Part shown: positions 11,211 through 16,988 of the stretch, piece after piece | How positions within the stretch are numbered: position 1 is the first letter of the stretch | How the letters are laid out: the number at the start of each line of letters is the position of its first letter | Assembly: GCA_023450335.1 (NCBI GenBank) | Contig: JAEXHA010000158.1 | Coordinates: 1-16,988, forward strand | Direction: 5' to 3' | Length of the DNA: 16,988 nt | Source of the DNA: Actinomycetes bacterium | Lineage (GTDB): Bacteria > Actinomycetota > Actinomycetes > Actinomycetales > Microbacteriaceae | Translations under genes and position numbers: made by a program | The notes under the pieces: model-generated | Database searches by the model: none | The model's input: only the letters and a program-made list of their open reading frames with translations | Told to the model about the DNA's origin: nothing

Positions 11211-13895
11211 TCAGGATGCCGGGGTGAGCACGAGCGTGTGCGTCGCGGCATCCCTCACCTGATCGAGGTCGAACAGCCACGGCGTCTGCCGGTTCTGCTG
11301 CCAGGCCTCGGTCTGGTCGGTGTAGTTGGGGTGGAAGGCGTGGCCGCTGGCGCCGGTGAGGTTGTTCCAGCGCGAGGCGTCGAGGTCGGCGAGGTCGACG
11401 GTCATGCGCAGCGAGGGCAGCGTCACGGTCTCGAAGCTGCCGCTGGCCAGCACCCATCCGGTCGCGTCGACCACGGAGGCGCCGCCGCCGACCGGGAACG
11501 GGCCTCGGTTGAACAGCGCCTCGATCGGGCCGATGCCGCTGGTGCCGAAGGTGCCGTGGGTGAGGGTCAGCGCGTGCAGGCTGCCCCAGTTCCATTGCGC
11601 GGGGTTGGCGCCCTGCAGCGCCGACAGGCGCGCGTACGCGTCCTCGGCCGAGCGTGCGAGCATCTCGCGCTGGCCGGCCACGCCGATCTCGGCATTGGTC
11701 CACCATGCGGAGTCGGGGTCGTCGAGCAGCTGGTCGACCACTTCGAACATGCGGCTCTGGCTCGAGGGTCGGGCATCGGCCGGACGGCGCGAGAACATGT
11801 TCTGCACGAGTTCGTCCCACAGCACGTTGGCATAGGCGGCCGCCGCCGAATCGGCGTGGTTCTGCGCGTCCCAGTGCTCGAGCAGCGCCAGAGCCTCGGC
11901 GGCTCCCTCGCTGTCGACGTGGATGCCGGAGGCCAGCGCCGACAGCTGTCGGCCCATCCAGAACTCCTGATCGGCCTGGATCGCCGACATGTCGTCGGCG
12001 GTGAGCTTCTTGGTCGCGGCGGTGCGCTCGATGAGATCGGTGATGCGGGCCGCGCGCCAGCCGTAGTCCCAGTCGTCGGTGAGGAAGTACGGGTAGTCCT
12101 CGCCGACGACGGCGTTGTTGGCGGTGACGATGTAGCCGGTGTCGGGGTTGTACACGGTGGGCAGCTCGTCGAACGGGATGTAGCCGCGCCAGTCGTACGC
12201 CGAGTCCCAGCCCGGCTGCGGCATCGAGCCGTCGCCGGCGCCGCGGATGGGCAGACTCCCCGGCGTCTGGTATCCGATGTTGCCGTCGCGGTCGGCGTAG
12301 ATGAGGTTCTGCGCCGGCACCGTGAACAGCTGCGCTGCGGCGCGGAAGTCGTCGAAGTCCTGCGCCAGATCGAGCGCGAAGATCGACGCCGCGGTGGTGC
12401 CGACGTCGAGGGCCGTCCAGCGCAGGCTCACCGCCCAGTCGCCGTCGGGGCCGCCTGCGGCCGGCACCACGGCATCCGTCGACCCGGTGTACGGGGTCTC
12501 GGCGATCGCCGAGAGGTCGTCGGTCAGTCCCGACACGATCGGGCCGTGCACCGTGGAGCGGATGTCGAGCTCGACGTCGTCGCCGCCGGCCACGCGGATC
12601 GTCTCGGTGCGCACATCGAGCGGCACCAGCTCGCCGTCGTACCAGTACGAGTCGCCGTCCAGCTTCTCGAGGTAGAGGTCGGCCACATCGGTGGTGAGGT
12701 TCGTGAAACCCCAGGCGATGTGGGCATTGTGGCCGATGATGACGCCGGGGACGCCCGAGAAGCCGAAACCGGCGACATCGAACGCGCAGTCGGGCGACAC
12801 GGTGGCGCAGCGCAGGCCGATCTGGTGCCAGACACTGGGCAGCGCCGCGCCCAGGTGCGGATCGTTCGACAGCAGCGGCTTGCCCGATTCGGTGAGGCTG
12901 CCCGACACGACCCACGAGTTCGAGCCGATGCCCTCGCCGACCGGGCCCATCATCGCCGACACGGCCTCGACGACACTGCCGACCTCGGTCCACTCGATCG
13001 AGGCGGTGGCGTCTTCGGCGGGGGATGCCGGAGCGCTCGCCGTATCGGCATCGGTGCCGGAGTCGGTGTCGGTGGTGTCGGCGTCGGTCGCGGCGGTGTC
13101 GGCGTCGGTGGGATCGGCCGGTGGCGGGGGTGCGGTGATGGTCGGCACGATCACCGGGTTGGTGTCGAAGGGGTAGTCCGGGTAGAGGTCGGCGATCTGC
13201 GCGGCGGTGTAGTCCTGCGCGAGGATCGCGCGATCGGTCTCGGCCTCGACGTTCGCGCGGAGGTCCCACGCCATGGCCTTGAGCCACGCCACCGAATCGA
13301 CCGCCGTCCACGGCTCGATCTCGTAGTCGGGATTCTGCAGACCCAGCACGGCGTACTCGAGCGAGGCGGCCGCGCCGTCGTGATCGGCGAGGTAGGCGTT
13401 GACGCCGTCGGCATACGCGTCGTAGTAGCTGCGCGTGGTCGCGTCGAGCGCATCGACCTCTTCGGTCGCGATCTCGTGCCAGCCGAGGGTGCGCAAGAAG
13501 CTGTCGGTGGCGATCTGGGTCGGCCCGAAGAGCTCCGACAGCCGGCCGGCCGTGAGGTGGCGGCGGAAGTCCATCTCCCAGAACCGGTCCTGCGCGTGCA
13601 CGTAGCCTTGGGCGAAGAAGAGGTCGTCGGTGGTGTCGGCGACGATCGTGGGGATGCCGAGCTCGTCGCGGTGGACGGTCACCTCGTCGGCGAGGCCGTC
13701 GAGCTCGACGCTGCCCTCCAGCTGGGGGAACGACTGCTGGATCGTGAAGACCACGACTCCCGCGGCGATCAGCGCGATGACCGTGAGCCCGGCCACGACC
13801 GAGAAGGCGGCGATGCCGATTCTGCGGCCCAGTGACCGCTTCGGCTGGGCGGTCGAGGCATCGTCGCCGGGGTCAGGCACGTCGGTCATCGTCAT
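11211..13895 (-). CDS. penicillin acylase family protein (Ntn hydrolase), membrane-anchored
   Basis: An 894-aa precursor of the penicillin G acylase / acyl-homoserine lactone acylase group. Residues 28-52 form a single hydrophobic helix after basic KRSLGRR, so it is probably anchored with the enzyme outside. The alpha-chain region has VTVHRDELGIPTIVADTTDDLFFAQGYVHAQDRFWEMD. The nucleophile should be Ser325 of GSNSWVV, the first residue of the beta chain after self-cleavage; NDPHLG (about 344-349), TANNAVVGED (about 591-600) and GYQTPG (541-546) are further family motifs. The part before Ser325 (about 256-298) is Asp/Thr/Ala-rich low complexity and probably belongs to the excised spacer or alpha-chain end. 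The ATG at 13895 has GGAG 9 nt upstream. Such enzymes hydrolyse amides of varied acids, including some quorum signals; the substrate here is not decidable. Confidence 0.92.
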   Translation of the reverse strand: MTMTDVPDPGDDASTAQPKRSLGRRIGIAAFSVVAGLTVIALIAAGVVVFTIQQSFPQLEGSVELDGLADEVTVHRDELGIPTIVADTTDDLFFAQGYVHAQDRFWEMDFRRHLTAGRLSELFGPTQIATDSFLRTLGWHEIATEEVDALDATTRSYYDAYADGVNAYLADHDGAAASLEYAVLGLQNPDYEIEPWTAVDSVAWLKAMAWDLRANVEAETDRAILAQDYTAAQIADLYPDYPFDTNPVIVPTITAPPPPADPTDADTAATDADTTDTDSGTDADTASAPASPAEDATASIEWTEVGSVVEAVSAMMGPVGEGIGSNSWVVSGSLTESGKPLLSNDPHLGAALPSVWHQIGLRCATVSPDCAFDVAGFGFSGVPGVIIGHNAHIAWGFTNLTTDVADLYLEKLDGDSYWYDGELVPLDVRTETIRVAGGDDVELDIRSTVHGPIVSGLTDDLSAIAETPYTGSTDAVVPAAGGPDGDWAVSLRWTALDVGTTAASIFALDLAQDFDDFRAAAQLFTVPAQNLIYADRDGNIGYQTPGSLPIRGAGDGSMPQPGWDSAYDWRGYIPFDELPTVYNPDTGYIVTANNAVVGEDYPYFLTDDWDYGWRAARITDLIERTAATKKLTADDMSAIQADQEFWMGRQLSALASGIHVDSEGAAEALALLEHWDAQNHADSAAAAYANVLWDELVQNMFSRRPADARPSSQSRMFEVVDQLLDDPDSAWWTNAEIGVAGQREMLARSAEDAYARLSALQGANPAQWNWGSLHALTLTHGTFGTSGIGPIEALFNRGPFPVGGGASVVDATGWVLASGSFETVTLPSLRMTVDLADLDASRWNNLTGASGHAFHPNYTDQTEAWQQNRQTPWLFDLDQVRDAATHTLVLTPAS
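13000..13130 (-). repeat. low-complexity Asp/Thr/Ala-coding tract with 15-bp direct repeat
   Basis: Within the acylase gene, GGTGTCGGCGTCGGT occurs exactly at 13074-13088 and 13095-13109, a 21-bp offset that encodes a seven-residue repeat around TDADT. The surrounding codons are almost only Asp, Thr, Ala, Ser and Pro. It lies just before the predicted cleavage site at Ser325, so changes in length would be tolerated and in-frame slippage is plausible. Confidence 0.7.
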
Positions 13896-13904
13896 CGAGG
13901 CAGT

Positions 13905-13908
13905 CTCC
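13905..13908 (-). promoter_or_regulatory. Shine-Dalgarno sequence of the acylase gene
   Basis: GGAG on the minus strand lies 9 nt before the ATG at 13895 and supports this start over a second in-frame ATG two codons later. It also shows that this gene, unlike its leaderless neighbours, has a conventional leader. Confidence 0.6.
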
Positions 13909-13948
13909 GGGGAACAGGTGGAACTCAGTGTCCGTCGGGCCGGACCGC

Positions 13949-13976
13949 GGTCTCACGTCCCCAGGTGAGCGAGACC
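13949..13976 (-). terminator. possible argG terminator hairpin
   Basis: GGTCTC (13949-13954) pairs with GAGACC (13971-13976); an alternative inner pairing is CTCAC (13953-13957 region) with GTGAG. It follows the argG stop at 14026 in the 130-bp gap before the acylase gene. No T-run follows, so it may instead be part of the acylase leader. Confidence 0.35.
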
Positions 13977-13984
13977 GTCCTCGC

Positions 13985-13990
13985 ATGCTA
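13985..13990 (-). promoter_or_regulatory. candidate -10 of the acylase gene
   Basis: TAGCAT on the minus strand fits TANNNT. It would give a leader of about 85 nt that contains the inverted repeat at 13949-13976. The 130-bp gap between argG and the acylase gene otherwise shows nothing recognisable. Confidence 0.3.
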
Positions 13991-14025
13991 CCCGCTGCCG
14001 GTCAGCGCACCGGCATCCGCGCTCG

Positions 14026-15468
14026 TCAGTCGGCGCCGAAGTCGAACGATGCCGACTCGCTCGCCTCGTCGACGGCCTCGGCGAGCTCTTCGCGCGCGGC
14101 GTCGTAGGGCTGCGCATGGCCGGTGATCTCGGCCGAGCCCCCCGCCGAGAGCTCACCGACCAGCTCGGCGGTCGCGCCCCCGATGAGGCCGAGCCCCGCG
14201 TACTGCTCGAGACGGGCGCGCGAGTCGGCGATGTCGAGGTTGCGCATCGTGAGCTGGCCGATGCGGTCGGTCGGCCCGAACGCGGCATCGCCCACCCGCT
14301 CCATCGACAGCTTCTCCGGGGTGTACGAGAGGTGCGGCCCGGTCGTGTCGAGGATCGTGTAGTCCTCGCCGCGGCGCAGCCGCAGGGTCACCGACCCGGT
14401 GATCGACGAGCCCACCCAGCGCTGGATCGACTCGCGCAGCATGAACGACTGCGGCTCGAGCCACCGGCCCTCGTACATGAGGCGGCCCAGGCGACGGCCC
14501 TGCTCGTGATACGTGGCCAGTGTGTCTTCGTTGAGGATGGCGTTGACCAGGCGCTCGTAGGCGGTGAACAGCAGCGCCATGCCCGGTGCCTCGTAGATGC
14601 CGCGCGACTTCGCCTCGATGATGCGGTTCTCGATCTGGTCGCTCATGCCCAGGCCGTGGCGTCCGCCGATGCGGTTGGCTTCGAACACGAGCTCCACGGC
14701 GTCGCTGTACTCGACACCGTTGAGCGCCACCGGCCGGCCGCCCTCGAACGTGACGGTGACATCCTCGGTCGCGATCTGCACGGCCGGGTCCCAGAACCGC
14801 ACACCCATGATCGGGTCGACGGTCTCCAGCGACACGTCGAGGTGCTCGAGCGTCTTGGCCTCATGCGTCGCGCCCCAGATGTTCGCGTCGGTGGAGTACG
14901 CCTTCTCAGCGCTGTCGCGGTACGGGAAGCCGTGTTCGACGAGCCACTCGCTCATCTCCTGCCGGCCGCCGAGCTCGGTGACGAAGTCGGCGTCGAGCCA
15001 GGGCTTGTAGATGCGCAGCGCGGGGTTGGCCAGCAGCCCGTAGCGGTAGAACCGTTCGATGTCGTTGCCCTTGTAGGTCGACCCGTCGCCCCAGATGTCG
15101 ACGCCGTCTTCCTTCATGGCACGCACGAGCATGGTGCCGGTGACGGCGCGGCCGATCGGCGTCGTGTTGAAGTAGGTGCGCCCGCCGCTGCGGATGTGGA
15201 AGGCGCCGCACTGCAGCGCGACCAGGCCCTCTTCGACCATCATCGGCTTGCAGTCGACCAGGCGCGAGACCTCGGCACCGTATTCGAGCGCGCGGCCCGG
15301 GATCGCCTCGATGTCGTCTTCGTCGGGCTGGCCGAGGTCGCCCGTATAGGTGCAGGGCACGGCGCCCTTGTCGCGCATCCAGGCGACGGCGACGGAGGTG
15401 TCGAGACCCCCCGAGAAGGCGATGCCGACGCGCTCGCCGACGGGCAGGGACTGAAGCACCTTGGACAT
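14026..15468 (-). CDS. argG: argininosuccinate synthase
   Basis: A 480-aa argininosuccinate synthase, which joins citrulline and aspartate using ATP in arginine synthesis. The N-terminal ATP-grasping P-loop is AFSGGLDTSVAVAW (SGGLDTS, residues about 19-25). ALQCGAFHIRSGGRTYFNTTPIGRAVTG and DGSTYKGNDIERFYRYG bind ATP and substrates, and GMSDQIENRIIEAKSRGIYEAPGMALL lies in the C-terminal half. The length and these motifs fit the long ArgG type, as in E. coli (about 447 aa), rather than the roughly 400-aa type. The last 30 residues are Glu/Ala-rich and variable. The ATG at 15468 is chosen from the start of MSKVLQSLPVG; the frame upstream lies in the purA promoter side. TAGACT ends 7 nt before it, so the mRNA is likely leaderless. 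It is divergent from purA and no other arg gene is near. Confidence 0.97.
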   Translation of the reverse strand: MSKVLQSLPVGERVGIAFSGGLDTSVAVAWMRDKGAVPCTYTGDLGQPDEDDIEAIPGRALEYGAEVSRLVDCKPMMVEEGLVALQCGAFHIRSGGRTYFNTTPIGRAVTGTMLVRAMKEDGVDIWGDGSTYKGNDIERFYRYGLLANPALRIYKPWLDADFVTELGGRQEMSEWLVEHGFPYRDSAEKAYSTDANIWGATHEAKTLEHLDVSLETVDPIMGVRFWDPAVQIATEDVTVTFEGGRPVALNGVEYSDAVELVFEANRIGGRHGLGMSDQIENRIIEAKSRGIYEAPGMALLFTAYERLVNAILNEDTLATYHEQGRRLGRLMYEGRWLEPQSFMLRESIQRWVGSSITGSVTLRLRRGEDYTILDTTGPHLSYTPEKLSMERVGDAAFGPTDRIGQLTMRNLDIADSRARLEQYAGLGLIGGATAELVGELSAGGSAEITGHAQPYDAAREELAEAVDEASESASFDFGAD

Positions 15469-15475
15469 GGCTCCC

Positions 15476-15481
15476 AGTCTA
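15476..15481 (-). promoter_or_regulatory. -10 hexamer of argG, leaderless type
   Basis: TAGACT on the minus strand ends 7 nt before the ATG at 15468. The GGGAG directly after it would be only 2 nt from the start codon, too close for normal ribosome binding, which favours a transcript starting at the ATG. No ARG box was recognised nearby by eye. Confidence 0.5.
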
Positions 15482-15547
15482 CTGAGGGTGGATGTCGGCG
15501 CCCGGCCGTCGGGGACAGCGAGCACGCCGGGAGGAGAGGCGGCTGGA

Positions 15548-15553
15548 TAGGAT
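15548..15553 (+). promoter_or_regulatory. candidate -10 of purA
   Basis: TAGGAT fits TANNNT and would place the transcript start near 15560, leaving a leader of about 29 nt with its own ribosome binding site. No -35 is evident. It lies about 67 bp from the argG -10 box on the other strand. Confidence 0.45.
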
Positions 15554-15575
15554 GGGGTGTAACCGTCCGATAAAC

Positions 15576-15582
15576 GGGGGAG
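15576..15582 (+). promoter_or_regulatory. Shine-Dalgarno sequence of purA
   Basis: GGGGGAG lies 6 nt before the ATG at 15589 and confirms this start. Confidence 0.75.
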
Positions 15583-15588
15583 TAGCCC

Positions 15589-16875
15589 ATGCCAGGCATC
15601 GTGATCGTCGGGGTCCAGTGGGGGGACGAGGGCAAGGGCAAAGCCACCGACCTCCTGGGTGAGCGCACCGACTGGGTCGTCAAGTTCAACGGGGGCAACA
15701 ACGCCGGCCACACCGTCGTCATCGGCGACGAGAAGTACGCCCTGCACCTGCTGCCCTCCGGCATCCTCTCGCCCGGCGTCAACGCCGTCATCGGAGGCGG
15801 CGTCGTCGTCGACCTCGAAGTGCTGTTCGCCGAGCTCGAGGCGCTGCACGCCCGCGGCGTCGACACGTCGCGGCTGCGCGTGAGCGCCAACGCGCACATC
15901 ATCACCCAGTACCACCGCACGCTCGACAAGGTCACCGAACGGTTCCTCGGCAAGCGCCAGATCGGCACCACGGGCCGTGGCATCGGTCCCGCGTACGCCG
16001 ACAAGATCAACCGCGTCGGCATTCGCGTGCAGGACCTGTTCGACGAGAACATCCTGCGGCAGAAGGTCGAGGGTGCGCTCGACCAGAAGAACCACCTGCT
16101 CGTGAAGGTGTTCAACCGCCGGTCGGTCACCGTCGACGAGATCGTCGAAGATCTGCTGGCCTACACCGAACGCCTGCGCCCGATGGTCGCCGACACCGGT
16201 CTGCTGCTGAACGAGGCGCTGGATGCCGGGGACGTCGTCGTCTTCGAGGGTGGTCAGGCCACCATGCTCGACGTCGACCACGGCACCTACCCGTTCGTCA
16301 CGTCGTCGTCGGCGACGGCGGGCGGCGCCGCCACCGGCTCAGGCGTGGGGCCCAACCGTCTGGACCGCATCGTCGGCATCGTCAAGGCCTACACGACGCG
16401 CGTCGGGTCGGGACCGTTCCCGACCGAGCTGTTCGATGAGCAGGGCGACTGGCTGCGCTCGCGCGGCTTCGAGTTCGGCACCACCACCGGCCGGCCCCGC
16501 CGCGTCGGTTGGTACGACGCGCCCATCACCCGGTACGCGACGCGCATCAACGGCATCACCGACCTCGTGCTCACCAAGCTCGACATCCTCACCGGCCTCG
16601 ACCGCATCCCGGTGTGCGTCGCCTACGACGTCGACGGGCAGCGCTTCGACGAGGTGCCGGTCAACCAGACCGACTTCCACCACGCCAAGCCGATCCTCGA
16701 GTACTTCCCGGGCTGGAAGCAGGACATCTCGGGCGCCCGCAGCTTCGACGAGCTGCCCCTCGAGGCGCAGGACTACGTGCTGGCGCTCGAGGAGATGAGC
16801 GGCACCCGCATCTCGGTCATCGGGGTGGGCGCCGCCCGCGACGCGGTGATCGTGCGTCACGACCTCGTCGACTGA
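15589..16875 (+). CDS. purA: adenylosuccinate synthetase
   Basis: A 428-aa adenylosuccinate synthetase, the GTP-dependent enzyme that joins IMP and aspartate on the way to AMP. The N-terminus has the GTP/IMP loop WGDEGKGKATDLL with catalytic D13, and FNGGNNAGHTVV with catalytic H41. QIGTTGRGIGPAYADK (about 125-140), DVDHGTYPFVTSSSATAGGAATGSGVGP and TTTGRPRRVGWYDAP near residue 300 are further hallmarks, and the C-terminus holds the base-binding LTKLDILTG. The length is the usual 425-435 aa and no part is missing. The ATG follows an SD at 6 nt. It is transcribed away from argG and is followed by GC-rich inverted repeats; no purine-pathway neighbour is inside the window. Confidence 0.98.
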   Translation: MPGIVIVGVQWGDEGKGKATDLLGERTDWVVKFNGGNNAGHTVVIGDEKYALHLLPSGILSPGVNAVIGGGVVVDLEVLFAELEALHARGVDTSRLRVSANAHIITQYHRTLDKVTERFLGKRQIGTTGRGIGPAYADKINRVGIRVQDLFDENILRQKVEGALDQKNHLLVKVFNRRSVTVDEIVEDLLAYTERLRPMVADTGLLLNEALDAGDVVVFEGGQATMLDVDHGTYPFVTSSSATAGGAATGSGVGPNRLDRIVGIVKAYTTRVGSGPFPTELFDEQGDWLRSRGFEFGTTTGRPRRVGWYDAPITRYATRINGITDLVLTKLDILTGLDRIPVCVAYDVDGQRFDEVPVNQTDFHHAKPILEYFPGWKQDISGARSFDELPLEAQDYVLALEEMSGTRISVIGVGAARDAVIVRHDLVD

Positions 16876-16904
16876 CGCCCCGGACCCGGCCCCGGTCCCC
16901 CGGC

Positions 16905-16928
16905 CCGGGCCCCAGGCCCGCGGCCCGG
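16905..16928 (+). terminator. GC-rich hairpin downstream of purA
   Basis: CCGGGCC (16905-16911) pairs with GGCCCGG (16922-16928) over a 10-nt loop, 29 bp after the purA stop. It is embedded in a longer tract (about 16880-16937) made almost only of GGCCC/CCGG-type words. There is no T-run, as is common for actinobacterial terminators. The remaining 50 bases to the window end hold no recognisable gene; an AT patch (TTATTA, 16970-16975) could be part of a promoter. Confidence 0.45.
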
Positions 16929-16988
16929 CCCCCAGACCGCGAGAGAACAACTGCGCGCCGAGAGGACGGTTATTACCCGCACCCTCGG

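Noticed and set aside
13074..13109. Repeats in the acylase gene as a CRISPR or mobile-element trace
   Set aside because: There are only two 15-bp copies, in frame, within a low-complexity protein tract; no spacer array, inverted ends or transposase is present.
11080..13311. 743-codon open frame on the minus strand within the acylase gene
   Set aside because: It overlaps the acylase gene in another frame and reads as Arg/His/Gly-rich repeats, a common artefact at this GC content.
11238..13835. 865-codon open frame on the plus strand, antisense to the acylase gene
   Set aside because: Its translation is rich in Arg, Gly, Val and His with no family motif, and it mirrors the codon-position GC bias of the acylase gene. 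The opposite strand has the acylase catalytic motifs.
15469..15588. Possible riboswitch or attenuator in the argG/purA gap
   Set aside because: Each leader is too short (none for argG, about 29 nt for purA) and no purine-riboswitch core or leader peptide with repeated Arg codons is visible.

Overview
The window is high-GC DNA (by eye close to 70% G+C) with tightly packed genes, GTG starts and ATGA/GTGA stop-start overlaps. A complete actinobacterial NucS gene, several -10-like hexamers placed 6-7 nt before start codons (leaderless mRNA), and the general protein style point to an actinobacterium. My best guess is the Microbacteriaceae, probably Microbacterium or a close relative; that is inference from gene style, not from a marker such as rRNA. 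No mobile element, CRISPR array, tRNA or rRNA was seen, and the region looks like ordinary chromosome.

Layout. (1) 1-1676, minus strand: a HAD-family phosphatase gene overlaps by GTGA the start of a membrane-anchored coiled-coil protein that runs off the left edge. (2) 1728-2480, plus: nucS, the mismatch-specific endonuclease of non-canonical mismatch repair, divergent from the HAD gene and convergent with the next gene. (3) 2513-4945: an MFS transporter (minus) and a LacI-family regulator (plus) share a 51-bp divergent promoter region centred on a perfect 16-bp palindrome, a likely autoregulatory operator. (4) 4984-11167, plus: a complete Mrp/Mnh multisubunit cation/proton antiporter operon, mnhA(+B)-C-D-E-F-G. 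Subunit B is fused to the end of A, and all five junctions are 4-nt ATGA overlaps. (5) 11211-13895, minus: a membrane-anchored penicillin-acylase-family Ntn hydrolase with an Asp/Thr/Ala-rich stretch in its expected spacer. (6) 14026-15468, minus: argG. (7) 15589-16875, plus: purA, divergent from argG. A GC-rich inverted-repeat tail closes the window.

How the parts relate. The Mrp operon should give Na+/H+ (or K+/H+) exchange for pH and salt homeostasis. LacI and MFS form a self-contained, probably sugar- or small-molecule-responsive uptake or efflux pair. ArgG and PurA both spend aspartate and a nucleotide triphosphate to build adducts that later release fumarate. The rest are independent housekeeping genes.

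Most worth a second look: the 7-mer GGATGCC/GGCATCC, found about 22 times, in several reading frames and between genes, yet nearly absent from the antiporter operon; the series of five leaderless-type promoters; the LacI/MFS operator; a roughly 21-residue insertion inside the NucS active site; the 73-residue acidic tail of MnhC; and the repeat-bearing spacer of the acylase. I found no convincing new multi-gene system.
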